DNA of 64,000 nt from Pseudomonas sp. Irchel s3h14 (GCF_900187425.1 NZ_FYDJ01000003.1:86890-150889); one strand, 5' to 3'. Shown: positions 9,312 to 19,834, counted from the first letter of the stretch. Made by a program: numbers and translations. The notes: generated by a model from the sequence alone, not told the origin.

Positions 9312-12300
9312 TCAATCGGGCAGCCAGCCATCGGCCCAGTACTGCAGGTTATCGCCGCGCAACATGAAGTCGCGCAACACCACTTCACGCAATTCGTCGC
9401 CCATCCGATAGCTGGCAGCGGGATCGGACAGGTGCATGCGAATCGCCTGCAGCCATTCGTCCGTGCTGTTGGTGAATATCCGAGTGCACGGCAGATGTCC
9501 GCGATAGGCCTCGGTGTCGGAACAAATCACCGGATAGCCGCAGGCGCCGTACTCAAGCAAGCGCAAGTTGCTTTTACAGTCGTTGAAAATATGGAACTCC
9601 AGCGGCGCCAGAGCCAGGTCAAGGTTGAGGCTCGCGAGCTTCTGCGGGTACGCGGAAAGGACGACACCCGAATGGTACTCATGCACATACGGCCTGAGCG
9701 AGTCAGGGCACATACCGAAAAACACCCATTCCACTTCATCCGCGAGCTCGCGCACAACGTCGGCGATGAGATCAAGGTCGCCACGATGACTGGTGCCACC
9801 GCCCCAGCCGATTCGCGGCTTGCTTGAAGCACCACGTCGGCTGGTGAGGTTGCCGAACAAGTACGGTGCCAGCATATTCGGCACGACACGAATATCGTGG
9901 TGCATGTCCGACATGGCATCCCCCAGCGCGTGGGTCGATACCACGACCCGGTCACACATCCCTACGCCACGGCGCAACAGTGCGGGAAGGTTGCCGGGCA
10001 TGTTGCGGATGTGATCATTCTTGCTGGGAATGTCGGCAATGTAGTCATCCAGCTCAAAGATACGCAGCGCATTCGAATAGGTTTTCACCTGAACAATGTC
10101 TTCAATCTTGTTCATGTTGTAGCGTCCCTGCAGCACGATCACATCCGGCGATTGACGCTCGATTTCGATTATCGACGGCATGTCGTACGACAGGCGACCG
10201 ACGATCCGCCCAGCCCCCTGCAATTCGAACAATGGCTGGCTGACACGGTAGTGTCCGATTGCCGAGCTGTTGAGCGCCAACCCCAGGATCGACGGCATGC
10301 TGCGGGTGCTCAAAGGGTTCCAGCCGGTACGCGGGCCCGGCTCCAGACCGAAGCTGGGTCCGTTCAGTTTCAGGTTGCGATTGTAAGCGGGATCGTTGGC
10401 AATTTTGGGCAGCCAGCGCTGATAGAACGCTTCCTGCTCGTGCTCCAGTCGCTCTTTCCACGCCCCTTCGCGGGGTGTATCCGCCGCAGGCACCAGCACA
10501 ATGCTCGAGTAAGGCGTGGTCACAATCAGATAACCACTGTTGCCAACTCGCAGGCACAACTCCAGGGAGTTGATGCCCTGCGTACTGATGGCCTCCTCGA
10601 AACCACCGACACTCTCCAGCACTTGCCTGCGCACCAGCAGGCAATGGCCGCTGACGGCACTCCAGTTCTGCACCATTTGCAGCCGCTGCATGTAACCGCC
10701 GGAGACCACCGGTTCGTTAACATACGCCCGTCCCGCCAGCCCGCCCAGACCAAGCACGAGCCCGGCGTCGATCACGTCGCCTTGCAGGCTGAGGGTACGC
10801 GGTCCGACGATGCCGACTTCGGGACGCCGCCCGTGATTGAGCATTTCATCCAGCCAGGCAGCGTCGTGCACGACGCAGTGAGGAGTAAGGAACAGCAGAT
10901 ACTCGCCACGCGCCTGTTGCACCGCGAAATTCCTGATGACCGCCTCGCTACCACCCTCGGCGTACGAAAAAATCCTCAATGTGTCGCTGCCCAGCTCGGC
11001 CATGGCGTTCAGCCAATGCCGGACATCGGGACTTTCGCTGGCGTTGTCGACAATGATGATTTCGTAGTGGGCGTATCCTGTATTGCTGATCAGACTGTTG
11101 ATGCAACGCTCCAGCGCGCTCAACTCGTCTTTGATACTGACAATGATCGAAACCAGAGGCCGCTCCGGGTACAGGTACTCGATGCGCGGCACCAGCTGCA
11201 TCAGCGGGCCAGGATGAAGCCGATGCTCGACGCCGATCCGCTGTAAATGGGCCGAGATCAGCCGAGGGTTTTGCTCGACCACTTCAGGCAGGGACAGCCA
11301 TTGAGCGAAGGTGAAAGTCGACTCGACCTGCACTTCGGCGATGTGCGCGATGGTCTGCGGTCCGTCCGTTTCCACCAGCCGCCAAATCAGGTCATGAGGT
11401 GCCAGCTCACCCAGCGTTGAATCGAAGCCGCCCATCTCGACAAAGCGCTGGCACTCGAAGGCCAGGGTGCGACCGACGTAGGGATAACCGCGCATCAAGT
11501 CGAAGTTGAAGTCAGGTTTGAAGATCGGCTCGGCAGGCTTGTCGTTTACCAGCGCGCCTTCGTCGCTGTAAACACATGTCGTGCCCGGCACGCCGACAAT
11601 CCGGTCGGCCAGCACCAATAGAGCGGATTCCGTCAGCCGGTCACCGGCACGCAACAGGTAAAACCAGTCCACGCCTTCCATTTGTGGCAGCAGAGCGTTG
11701 AGTTGCCGTGGCCAGTCAGTTTGCAGCGCAACCCGCAGCACATGGTGATCGACAGCCTGTTGTCCGCAGGACAACAACACCACCGATTCGCAGCCATACA
11801 ACTGACCTGCGAGGCTTTGTAACGTGATGTCCAGTGCGTGGACGTCCTCGTCTGCATCGATGATGACGGGAACGATCTTCGGCCGATGCGCCCAGCGCGC
11901 AATTTGCTGCGAAAGCACCTGCTGCCGCGTCGGACTGAAACGCCGGGAAGCGAGCCATTGCGCATAGAGGTCAGCGTAACTTTCAGTGTCCGTGCCCACC
12001 TGAAACAGGATGATGGCCTGTCGTGCCGCCATGGCGTAATAGAGGTTCAGCTCTTCCCATTCACGTGGCACTTTCGTGGTGTCTTCTTCCAGTGCCAGAT
12101 AGCGTATCCATCCGCTGGCCGGTGCCGGTTCGCCACTGCGTTGCTCGAGCATTTGTGCCAGCCACGTCCATTCCACAATGGAGGTCGAAACAGTGTCGGG
12201 CTGACGGGTAAGGCGCTCTGGATACAACCGCTCAACGCTGCCGACATTGTTCAGCGCAACCAGATTGCCGCGGCGCAGCAAGCAAATGAACAAAGCGAAA

Positions 12301-12893
12301 TCGAGCAACGCCACAAACCCCGCACCGGCCTGCGCCAGCGCTGGCAGCAAGGTGACGATGTCGGCGCGGCGCATCAACGCGCAGCTGAACCCGCCGAGAA
12401 TGTTACGTGGTGTCTTTTCAAAGCTGGCCAGCAGGTCTTCACCCTTGAACACGGCATCGAACTGGGTGAGGCCAACGTTCTCCATGCGAATGGGCAACAC
12501 ATAACTGTCGGCATCGACGAATTGAAACCTGTTGACCACCAGCAGCACGTCCGCATGCTCGGCCAGAATTTCAGCCTGCTGGCTGACGGTATGGACCAGT
12601 AACTGATCGTCGTCACACAGGAACTTGATGAACTCGCCACGGCACTCGTCGAAGCAACGCAGAATGTTTTGTTGGAAGCCCAGGCGGACAGGGTTGCGCA
12701 GATACCGCACCACCACATTCGACTCTACGCTCAGGGACTCGACGATCTGCTCGATCTCGTCCGTGCGGCAATCATCGCAAATGACGATTTCAAGGTTTTC
12801 GCAGGTCTGGTCGAGTGCGCTTTGCAGCGCTGTACGGAAGAAGCGCGGGTTGAACGCAGGGATGGCAATGCTGACAAGAGGAGTAGGTTTCAC
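9312..12893 (-). CDS. fgt1: Giant glycosyltransferase with GT2 and GT4-like domains (flagellin glycosylation, Fgt1-like)
   Basis: 1193 residues. Residues about 6-230 form a GT2 domain (VSIAIPAFNPRFFRTAL, EIVICDDCRTDE). About 345-560 is a second weaker GT-A-like segment. About 575-830 is another GT2 domain (LVSIIVSIKDELSAL, YEIIIVDNASESPD). The C-terminal 320 residues look like a GT-B family 4 enzyme (IGWGGGTSHRGDLDLI, then LALAPLEFHIFNDCKSNLRLLEYGA with the E-x7-E region). The start codon is GTG at 12893. It lies directly after flgL with a terminator between, and is followed 73 bp later by the 918-residue enzyme, the same arrangement as flagellin glycosyltransferases of P. syringae. Multi-domain architecture suggests successive transfers building a short chain; this is inference. 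Confidence 0.75.
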   Translation of the reverse strand: MKPTPLVSIAIPAFNPRFFRTALQSALDQTCENLEIVICDDCRTDEIEQIVESLSVESNVVVRYLRNPVRLGFQQNILRCFDECRGEFIKFLCDDDQLLVHTVSQQAEILAEHADVLLVVNRFQFVDADSYVLPIRMENVGLTQFDAVFKGEDLLASFEKTPRNILGGFSCALMRRADIVTLLPALAQAGAGFVALLDFALFICLLRRGNLVALNNVGSVERLYPERLTRQPDTVSTSIVEWTWLAQMLEQRSGEPAPASGWIRYLALEEDTTKVPREWEELNLYYAMAARQAIILFQVGTDTESYADLYAQWLASRRFSPTRQQVLSQQIARWAHRPKIVPVIIDADEDVHALDITLQSLAGQLYGCESVVLLSCGQQAVDHHVLRVALQTDWPRQLNALLPQMEGVDWFYLLRAGDRLTESALLVLADRIVGVPGTTCVYSDEGALVNDKPAEPIFKPDFNFDLMRGYPYVGRTLAFECQRFVEMGGFDSTLGELAPHDLIWRLVETDGPQTIAHIAEVQVESTFTFAQWLSLPEVVEQNPRLISAHLQRIGVEHRLHPGPLMQLVPRIEYLYPERPLVSIIVSIKDELSALERCINSLISNTGYAHYEIIIVDNASESPDVRHWLNAMAELGSDTLRIFSYAEGGSEAVIRNFAVQQARGEYLLFLTPHCVVHDAAWLDEMLNHGRRPEVGIVGPRTLSLQGDVIDAGLVLGLGGLAGRAYVNEPVVSGGYMQRLQMVQNWSAVSGHCLLVRRQVLESVGGFEEAISTQGINSLELCLRVGNSGYLIVTTPYSSIVLVPAADTPREGAWKERLEHEQEAFYQRWLPKIANDPAYNRNLKLNGPSFGLEPGPRTGWNPLSTRSMPSILGLALNSSAIGHYRVSQPLFELQGAGRIVGRLSYDMPSIIEIERQSPDVIVLQGRYNMNKIEDIVQVKTYSNALRIFELDDYIADIPSKNDHIRNMPGNLPALLRRGVGMCDRVVVSTHALGDAMSDMHHDIRVVPNMLAPYLFGNLTSRRGASSKPRIGWGGGTSHRGDLDLIADVVRELADEVEWVFFGMCPDSLRPYVHEYHSGVVLSAYPQKLASLNLDLALAPLEFHIFNDCKSNLRLLEYGACGYPVICSDTEAYRGHLPCTRIFTNSTDEWLQAIRMHLSDPAASYRMGDELREVVLRDFMLRGDNLQYWADGWLPD

Positions 12894-12966
12894 ACGCGTG
12901 ACTCTCGACCGGCCGGCGTCAACTCGCGCGAGAGCAGAACGTCCTGAACCGTAAAAAGAAGAAGGT

Positions 12967-12996
12967 CAGGGATCGCATCAAGTCATGCGATCCCTG
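12967..12996 (-). terminator. Terminator downstream of flgL
   Basis: Perfect 12-bp inverted repeat CAGGGATCGCAT with a six-base loop. On the minus strand it is followed by a T-rich stretch (ACCTTCTTCTTTTT). It lies seven bases past the flgL stop and should separate the flg operon from fgt1, at least partly. Confidence 0.8.
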
Positions 12997-13003
12997 CACT
13001 GAA

Positions 13004-14551
13004 TCAGACCTTGTTGAACAGGCCCAATTGCGCAATCTTGCTGAACGCCAACTGCGAGGCCTGCAACATGGTTTGCTGCAAGGTCAGGCGAGTCATTACT
13101 TCGGCAGGATCGGAATCACGGATCGTCGACTGTGTTTGCGCGTTCGCCAGCACCATCGCCTGGTTGGTATCACTCTGAGTATCCAGCGCCGAGCCGCGAC
13201 CGCCGACCGAGCTCAAGCCGGCGGACAATTGATCGATGCCGCTGGCGAGGTTACCCATCCCCGATACCATCGCCGCCAGTTGCTTCTGGGTCGCGACGGC
13301 GTTACCTGTGGTCGGCGTGTTCAGTGCGGTTTTCAACTGGCTCACGGTGTCCAGAATGTTCTGGGTCTCGTGGGTGTTGACCGCCACGTTGAACTGATCG
13401 CCTGCCAACAGTGGATTGGCCGGGGTGTCATTCAGCGTGAATTCCACACCCGATGCCGTGGCGGTATTACCCACCATCGTTCCACTGGAGACCGGCTTGC
13501 TGTCGGCGGTGATGGGTGCGGCGTACAAGTCGAACGCGCTGGCGCTGGTGAATTTCAGCACCGCCGAGCCACTCGGGAAGCTGGCGTGGTACGCGGCCGG
13601 GTTGGTGATTCTGGTGCTGGTCGCCTGGACGGTGCTCGGGTTGCCCGGTCCACGGGAAACGTTGAACGTGTCCGGCTTCGCTTCCAGCTTGAACGTACGC
13701 CCGGCCAACGCAGCGTTGGGGTCATTGAAGTTCAGGGTCAGGTCGACACCGCGAAAGCTCACACTCTGGTTCTTGCCGTTGGTGATGAGGCCGCCCTGAG
13801 TGGCTTCATTCGTCACGTCGTTGCCGCCCGCATCAGTAATCTTCAACTGAGTGCCACTGGTAAATTCCACCAGGTACGGCTCGCCGCCGCGGAATTTATT
13901 GTTGTATGACACGCTCGACGACACTTGCCCGTCGGACAGAGTCACAAGACCGTCATTCATCGACCCGGTAACCTGGGTGCGGCTGGTGTTGATCGCTTGC
14001 TGGAACACTTCCCAACCGGTGCTGTTGGTGGCCATCGACATGCTGTCGCCGATCGGCAGGTTCAGGGTCACCTGGTCGCCGTTGTAGCTGTAGGTGCCAT
14101 CGGAGTTGCGTGAGAACGGAGCCGTATCGCCCTTGGAGCCGGCGAAGATGTATTTGCCGTTTTCATCCTGGCTGTTCATCAGGCTCAGCAGCTGCTCTTC
14201 GATCTGGCCCAGTTCCGAGGCGTTGGCCTGACGGTCGGCATCGGTGTAACCGGCGTTGTTGGCACCGATGGCCAGTTCCTTGGCACGTTGCAACACGTTG
14301 TTGATGCTGGTCATCACTGACTCGGCCTGACCCAGGGTCGCCTTGATCGTGTTGGTGTTGGCCTTGTACTGATCAAGCATCGAAGCCTGCTGACCCAACT
14401 GCAACAGACGCGAGGCGCCGACCGGATCATCGGCGGCCGTGTTGACGCGAACCAGGCTGCTGGCCTCTTCGCTGCTCTTGACCACGTTGGCGAAGTTCTT
14501 CTGATAGTTCGCAGCCGAGGACTCGTAAAACTGGGCGGTAGAAATGCGCAT
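13004..14551 (-). CDS. flgL: Flagellar hook-filament junction protein FlgL (HAP3)
   Basis: 515 residues; the second hook-filament junction protein, exported by the flagellar type III system and assembled between FlgK and flagellin. The N-terminus MRISTAQFYESSAANYQ and the C-terminal MLQASQLAFSKIAQLGLFNKV are flagellin-like amphipathic helices typical of FlgL. The middle (about 150-420) is variable and longer than in enteric FlgL (about 317 residues), as in other Pseudomonas. ATG 14551 has AAGGAGT upstream. It is the last gene of flgFGHIJKL and lies 13 bp from flgK. Confidence 0.95.
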   Translation of the reverse strand: MRISTAQFYESSAANYQKNFANVVKSSEEASSLVRVNTAADDPVGASRLLQLGQQASMLDQYKANTNTIKATLGQAESVMTSINNVLQRAKELAIGANNAGYTDADRQANASELGQIEEQLLSLMNSQDENGKYIFAGSKGDTAPFSRNSDGTYSYNGDQVTLNLPIGDSMSMATNSTGWEVFQQAINTSRTQVTGSMNDGLVTLSDGQVSSSVSYNNKFRGGEPYLVEFTSGTQLKITDAGGNDVTNEATQGGLITNGKNQSVSFRGVDLTLNFNDPNAALAGRTFKLEAKPDTFNVSRGPGNPSTVQATSTRITNPAAYHASFPSGSAVLKFTSASAFDLYAAPITADSKPVSSGTMVGNTATASGVEFTLNDTPANPLLAGDQFNVAVNTHETQNILDTVSQLKTALNTPTTGNAVATQKQLAAMVSGMGNLASGIDQLSAGLSSVGGRGSALDTQSDTNQAMVLANAQTQSTIRDSDPAEVMTRLTLQQTMLQASQLAFSKIAQLGLFNKV

Positions 14552-14564
14552 GGGCTACGACTCC

Positions 14565-16634
14565 TTAAATGCTGTTGATCAATGTGCTGAAAATTTGCTG
14601 CGCAGCCTTGATGATCTGCGAAGAGGCGGTGTAGTACTGCTGATACTTGACCAGGTTGCCGGTTTCCTCATCGAGGTCGACACCCGAAAGCGAGTCGCGC
14701 GCACCTTTGGCGTTCGCCAGGATGGCTTCGGTCGCGGCGCTGTCGAGCTTGCCCTGGGCGGCCTTGGAGCCAACGCCTTCGACCAGTTTGCCGTAAGCGT
14801 CGTTCAGCGAAATACCTTTGCTGGCGGAGCCGGTGTCCACGGTTTGCGCGGTCTGCAAGCCGGCCAGTGCGGTGCCGTTACGGTTGTCCAGGCTGCCCGG
14901 CTGACTGAGCGAGACGTTGATCCCGGCGCCGTTGCTGGGGGAGCCGGCGATGGTCATGCTGAAGGCCGCGGTGTACTGAGTCGCAGGCGCAGGCGGGATC
15001 GGCGCACCCGTGGCATCCTTGAGCGGAATACTCAGGTTCAGGGTGTTGCTCTCACCTGGCTTGATGGTGCCGCTGCTGATCACCCCACCCTTGGCATCCA
15101 GAAACTGGTAGGCCTGGCTGGTGCCGTCGGCGGACACCGCACCAAATACAACCTTGGTCGGCGTGGAGTTTTTCAGGCCGTTTTGCATCGCGGTTTTGGT
15201 GGCCGCGTCGTAGATATCGAATTGGGTGGTCAGGGTCGGTTGGCCGCTGGCCGGAATGGTCAGGGTGCCATTGCCGCTGCCGCTGGCCGCGATGGCCGCA
15301 CCCAACGGTGCCGCGATGGCCAGACGTTTGGAGTCGGTCATCTCGGTCTTGATGTTGGCGGCCGCGTTACGGGTCGGGGTGATCTTGAAGGTATCGCCTG
15401 CAGCGGCGGTGCCACCGGTTAGCTTCAAGGAGAAACCTTCGATCACCGGCGCGGGTGTGGTCGTCGTGCTGTAGCTGCCGCCCACAGACGTATTGTCTGG
15501 CAGGCGCTGCACGGTGTAGTCGGTGGCGCTGGTGAACGTCACTTTGTAATCGTTGATGGTCAGCTTGCCGGTGTCTTCGATGCTGACATCGAAGTTGCCC
15601 GAACCCACGCTGTTATTGCCGGAGGCGATGCTGCGCTGAGCCATCTGCGCGGCACTGTTGACGCTGTTGAACAGGTTCGAACCGAAGTCACCGTTCTTGT
15701 CGATGCCCTGGGCCTGAATACTGTTCATCTGATCGGCGACGACCAGAGCGACGCGACCCAGTTCGTTCATGGCAGGGTCGAGCACGGTGCTGCGATAGCG
15801 CAGCAAACCGCCGATTTCGCCACCGGTCATGATCGACGTGATATCGATGGTGCTCGAACCACGATTGAGTTGCAGCGACAAGCGGTTCGGGTCGTCTTTG
15901 CCCGGCACGACTTCGAGTTTGTTGACGGTGTTGCCCATGACCAACGGCTGGCCGCTGCCCAAGTAGATATCGACGTTACCTTCACGTTCAACGATCTGCG
16001 CGCCGGTAAAGGTCGAGAGCTGGCGTACCGTCTCGTTACGGGCGTCGAGCAGCTCGTTCGGCATGCCGCCGGAGCTGGAAATCTCGGAAATCTTCTGGTT
16101 CAACTGCGCCACGGTGGCGGCCAGTTTATTGACCTGATCGGCCATGCTCGTCAGGTTGCCATTGATGTTCGCGTTCTGCGCGTTCAACTGGCTGGACACC
16201 GAATTAAAACGGTTGCTCAAGGCCTGGGCATCGCTGAGCAGCAACTGGCGTGAAGCGTCGTCACCCGGTTTGGCGTTGACGTTCTGTACCGAGGCGAAGA
16301 ACTTGGTCAGTGCGCCATTGAGGCCGGTGCCGCTGTCCGACAGCAGTTTGTCCAGCGGCGTGACCTGACCCAGGTACGCGGCCGAATCACTGTTGAGCGA
16401 CGTGGTGGTCTGCAGTTGGGCGTCAAGGTAGCTGTTGTACACCCGACGTACATCGGCCAGGGTCGTGCCGGTACCGATGTAGACATTGCCGAACTGCTGC
16501 GAGGCTTTGGTGCCCTGCACGGTCTGCTGACGCGAGTAACCCGCGGTATCGACGTTGGCGATGTTGTTACCCGTAGTCATCAACGACGATTGGCTGGCTG
16601 ACAGCCCCGACATCCCGATGTTGAGCAAACTCAT
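14565..16634 (-). CDS. flgK: Flagellar hook-associated protein FlgK (HAP1)
   Basis: 689 residues; first junction protein on the hook tip. The N-terminus MSLLNIGMSGLSASQSSL with NNIANVDTAGYSRQQ is the conserved rod/hook-type signature, and the C-terminal region about GNLVKYQQYYTASSQIIKAAQQIF is the matching helix. The central part (about 330-600) is an enlarged variable domain, exposed on the junction. Start ATG 16634 follows AAGGT. It sits between flgJ and flgL in the expected order. Confidence 0.95.
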   Translation of the reverse strand: MSLLNIGMSGLSASQSSLMTTGNNIANVDTAGYSRQQTVQGTKASQQFGNVYIGTGTTLADVRRVYNSYLDAQLQTTTSLNSDSAAYLGQVTPLDKLLSDSGTGLNGALTKFFASVQNVNAKPGDDASRQLLLSDAQALSNRFNSVSSQLNAQNANINGNLTSMADQVNKLAATVAQLNQKISEISSSGGMPNELLDARNETVRQLSTFTGAQIVEREGNVDIYLGSGQPLVMGNTVNKLEVVPGKDDPNRLSLQLNRGSSTIDITSIMTGGEIGGLLRYRSTVLDPAMNELGRVALVVADQMNSIQAQGIDKNGDFGSNLFNSVNSAAQMAQRSIASGNNSVGSGNFDVSIEDTGKLTINDYKVTFTSATDYTVQRLPDNTSVGGSYSTTTTPAPVIEGFSLKLTGGTAAAGDTFKITPTRNAAANIKTEMTDSKRLAIAAPLGAAIAASGSGNGTLTIPASGQPTLTTQFDIYDAATKTAMQNGLKNSTPTKVVFGAVSADGTSQAYQFLDAKGGVISSGTIKPGESNTLNLSIPLKDATGAPIPPAPATQYTAAFSMTIAGSPSNGAGINVSLSQPGSLDNRNGTALAGLQTAQTVDTGSASKGISLNDAYGKLVEGVGSKAAQGKLDSAATEAILANAKGARDSLSGVDLDEETGNLVKYQQYYTASSQIIKAAQQIFSTLINSI

Positions 16635-16657
16635 GGTTCAGACCTTATAGCTTATGC

Positions 16658-17959
16658 CTATAGAGGCGTGGTGGTAGCGCCCGCCGCAGCGTAGTTCTGG
16701 TAACTCGTCATCTGCTTGGCTATCTGCGAAATCTTGCTTGCGTAGTCCGGGTCGGTTGCATAACCGGCCTTTTGCAACTCGCGTACAAACTGTTCTGGGT
16801 TATCGGCCGACTTCACAACATCTTGATAGCGATTGTTGGTTTGCAGCAGCGTCACAAGGTCATGGAAGCTGTCCTTGTAAGAGTCATAGGAACGGAACTG
16901 AGCCGTCTCCTTGACCATCTCGCCATTCCTGAATTCGCTGGTGATTGCCCGCGCCGATTCGCCCTCCCAACTGCTGCCGGCCTTGATGCCGAACAGGTTG
17001 TGACTGCTGCTGCCATCCTGGGCGCGCATGACCGATTTGCCCCAACCGGTTTCCAGGGCGGCCTGCGCCACCAGGTAACGCGGATCGACACCAATGCGTT
17101 CGGCGGCCTCTTTGGCCATCGGTAGCATGGTGTTGACGAATTCGTCGGCGGAACTGAACGCTTTCTTCGCCGGTGCCAGCGGTATTTGCGCCATGGCACG
17201 ACCATAAACCTGCAGGCGCCCGCTGGATGTCGTATCCGTTTGCGAAGCCAGCCAATCGCCGTTGTACAGGGGACCGGCACCGGTCTTGGTGCTCTGCGGC
17301 ATTTGGATGTTGTTCTGCGCCGTCGCGGCGGTCGCGGCAGTGGTCGATGCCGACGGCACCAGCCCTGCGAGCAAGCGATCGGCCAGTTTCGGCGGCAGCG
17401 CCAGGCGTCGCTGATTGATCAGCGCCATGTCATTGCGATGAGTGCCCTCGCCCGCACTGGCCGACGACATCACCGAGCGCGAAGCCCACAACGGACGCTC
17501 GCCATTGAGGCGCGACAGCGGCCCGTTGGTGGCGACCGTACCGGCGGCAATCGGGGTTTCCACGGCGGCTTTCGCGGCAGCTTGCTTGGCGGCTGACGCA
17601 GCAGCAGCCTCGCCCGGGGCCAGCGGTTTGTTCTTCGACATCTGACGCATCAGCACGTCAGCCAGACCAATGCCACCGCCCTCACGGGACATGGAAACGG
17701 CCAACTGCTGGTCGTACATTTCCTGGTATTGCTTGGCTGCCGGCGTGTTGAGCGGATTGTCCTGGCCCAGCGCGTCGGTGGCCGAGCGCATGGACTTGAG
17801 CATTTCACCGAGGAACAGCGACTCGAATTCCTGCGCAACCTTGCGCATGTTCGCGTCACTGTCCTTGTCGCCGACCTTGAGCTGGTTCAAGCGATTCAGG
17901 TCCGAGTAGGAACCCGAATCGTTGCTGCTGACTCCCAATCCGCCCTTGCGCATATCCAT
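16658..17959 (-). CDS. flgJ: Flagellar rod-cap protein and peptidoglycan hydrolase FlgJ
   Basis: 433 residues. The N-terminal part (about 30-110, KVAQEFESLFLGEMLKSMR and MYDQQLAVSMSREGGIGLAD-like residues) is the rod-binding/capping domain. A long low-complexity linker with Ala/Thr-rich segments spans about 115-265. The C-terminal part is a glucosaminidase-type muramidase (YLVAQAALETGWGKSVM with the catalytic Glu, then HNLFGIKAG). It opens the murein so the rod can pass through the periplasm. The linker is longer than in Salmonella FlgJ (about 316 residues). It follows flgI by 11 bp. Confidence 0.94.
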   Translation of the reverse strand: MDMRKGGLGVSSNDSGSYSDLNRLNQLKVGDKDSDANMRKVAQEFESLFLGEMLKSMRSATDALGQDNPLNTPAAKQYQEMYDQQLAVSMSREGGGIGLADVLMRQMSKNKPLAPGEAAAASAAKQAAAKAAVETPIAAGTVATNGPLSRLNGERPLWASRSVMSSASAGEGTHRNDMALINQRRLALPPKLADRLLAGLVPSASTTAATAATAQNNIQMPQSTKTGAGPLYNGDWLASQTDTTSSGRLQVYGRAMAQIPLAPAKKAFSSADEFVNTMLPMAKEAAERIGVDPRYLVAQAALETGWGKSVMRAQDGSSSHNLFGIKAGSSWEGESARAITSEFRNGEMVKETAQFRSYDSYKDSFHDLVTLLQTNNRYQDVVKSADNPEQFVRELQKAGYATDPDYASKISQIAKQMTSYQNYAAAGATTTPL

Positions 17960-17970
17960 GGTCGCCGTCC

Positions 17971-19086
17971 TCAGATCACGATCAGGTCGGCTTGCAACGC
18001 GCCGGCCTGTTTCAGTGCTTCGAGGATGGCCATCAAGTCACCCGGCGCCGCGCCGACCTGGTTCACCGCACGCACGATTTCGTCGAGGGTGGTGCCCGGA
18101 CCGAACTTGAACATCGGCTTGGCTTCCTGCTGGGCGTTGACCCGCGAGCGCGGCACGACCGCCGTCTGCCCATTGGACAGAGGGCCGGGCTGGCTGACGA
18201 TCGGGTCTTCGGTGATGGTCACGGTCAGACTGCCGTGGGTCACGGCGGCCGGGGAAACCTTGACGTTCTGGCCGATCACGATGGTGCCTGTCCGCGAGTT
18301 GATGATGACTTTCGCCACCGCCTGACCCGGGTCGACTTCAAGGTTCTCGATGATCGACAAATAGTCGACGCGCTGACTCGGATCGAGTGGCGCACTGACG
18401 CGAATCGAACCGCCGTCGATGGCCTGGGCAACGCCAGGACCGAGCATATTATTGATCTTGTCGACGATGCGCTTGGCCGTGGTGAAGTCCGAACGATTGA
18501 GGTTCAGCGTCAAGCTGTTGCCCTGGTTGAACCCGCTCGGCACCGAACGCTCAACCGATGCACCGCCCGGGATACGACCGGCCGACGGAACGTTGACAGT
18601 GATCTTCGAACCGTCACGACCTTCGGCATCAAAACCGCCGACCACCAGGTTGCCCTGAGCGACCGCATAGACGTTGCCGTCGATACCCTTGAGCGGCGTC
18701 AGCAGCAAGGTGCCGCCGCGCAGGCTCTTGGAGTTACCGATGGACGATACAGTGATGTCGACCTGTTGACCCGGCTTGGCGAACGCCGGCAAATCAGCAC
18801 TGATCGACACCGCCGCAACGTTCTTCAACTGCACGTTACCCGAACCCGCCGGCACCTTGATGCCGAACTGCGAGAGCATGTTGTTGAAGGTCTGCAGGGT
18901 GAACGGGGTTTGCGTCGTCTGGTCACCGGTACCGTTAAGCCCGACCACCAGGCCGTAGCCGATCAATTGGTTGGAACGTACGCCGGAAATACTGGCGATA
19001 TCCTTCAGCCGCTCGGCTTGCGCGTTGAACGCTGCAGACAGCATCAGGGCGGCCACCATCAGGTGTTTAAGATTCAACGTAGCCAC
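17971..19086 (-). CDS. flgI: Flagellar P-ring protein FlgI
   Basis: 371 residues. The signal peptide ends NAQA before [21 protein letters not shown], the conserved mature start of FlgI; the protein is exported by Sec and forms the P ring in the peptidoglycan layer around the rod. The conserved end [14 protein letters not shown] is complete. The first in-frame start is GTG at 19086, immediately after the flgH stop, so the two are translationally coupled; an internal ATG at 19059 is possible but would shorten the signal peptide. Confidence 0.95.
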   Translation of the reverse strand: MATLNLKHLMVAALMLSAAFNAQAERLKDIASISGVRSNQLIGYGLVVGLNGTGDQTTQTPFTLQTFNNMLSQFGIKVPAGSGNVQLKNVAAVSISADLPAFAKPGQQVDITVSSIGNSKSLRGGTLLLTPLKGIDGNVYAVAQGNLVVGGFDAEGRDGSKITVNVPSAGRIPGGASVERSVPSGFNQGNSLTLNLNRSDFTTAKRIVDKINNMLGPGVAQAIDGGSIRVSAPLDPSQRVDYLSIIENLEVDPGQAVAKVIINSRTGTIVIGQNVKVSPAAVTHGSLTVTITEDPIVSQPGPLSNGQTAVVPRSRVNAQQEAKPMFKFGPGTTLDEIVRAVNQVGAAPGDLMAILEALKQAGALQADLIVI

Positions 19087-19782
19087 CTAGAAAGGGAACA
19101 GCGGGCTGAGGAAGAAACGGTCGAACCAGCCTGGCTGACTCGCATCGGCAAACGAACCGGTGCCCGAATAGGTAATGCGTGCATCGGCGATACGGGTCGA
19201 CGAAACGGTGTTGTCAGTCGCGATGTCATCGGCGCGAACAAGCCCTGCAATCCGCACCAGTTCATCACCGGTATTGAGGGTCATCCACTTCTCGCCGCGT
19301 ACGGCGATGATGCCGTTGGGCAACACGTCGGCGACGGTCACGGTGATCGAACCGGTCAGGCTGTTGCCCTGCCCGGCCTTGCTGTCACCCTTGGTCGCGC
19401 GGTCGCCGCTGTAACTCGCATTCAGCGTCAGGTCACCGTCACCCAATGGATTGGTGACGTGAGGAATTGTGCCGAACAGCGACGTCAGGCCAATGCCGGC
19501 CTTACTGTTCTTGGCCACTTGCGAGTTGGCATTTTTACTGGCCTGGGTTCTTTCGTTCAGGGTGATGGTGATGATGTCACCGACCCGGAACGCCTTGCGG
19601 TCGCTGTACAGGTTCTGTTCGAAACCGGCCTGGTAGATCGAGCCGTTATTCGCGGCGGCGGGCAACGGCGTACGCGGCAACACCGGGGCGTAGTAAGGGT
19701 CATTGGGCTTGGGCGTCGGACCGACGCAACCCGCCAGCGCGGCGACGCCACTCAGTGCCAGAACAGATACAAAGCGATTCAT
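19087..19782 (-). CDS. flgH: Flagellar L-ring lipoprotein FlgH
   Basis: 231 residues. The N-terminus has a lipoprotein signal with lipobox LAGC (lipidated Cys at about residue 19), followed by [15 protein letters not shown] as in FlgH. The conserved region [21 protein letters not shown] and the C-terminus [13 protein letters not shown] agree with the family. It forms the L ring in the outer membrane. It abuts flgI without a gap and starts 52 bp after flgG. Confidence 0.95.
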   Translation of the reverse strand: MNRFVSVLALSGVAALAGCVGPTPKPNDPYYAPVLPRTPLPAAANNGSIYQAGFEQNLYSDRKAFRVGDIITITLNERTQASKNANSQVAKNSKAGIGLTSLFGTIPHVTNPLGDGDLTLNASYSGDRATKGDSKAGQGNSLTGSITVTVADVLPNGIIAVRGEKWMTLNTGDELVRIAGLVRADDIATDNTVSSTRIADARITYSGTGSFADASQPGWFDRFFLSPLFPF

Positions 19783-19834
19783 GACCCTACCTCACGGTGT
19801 TGCAGGCGACCTCATAGCCGCCTCATAGACTTGA

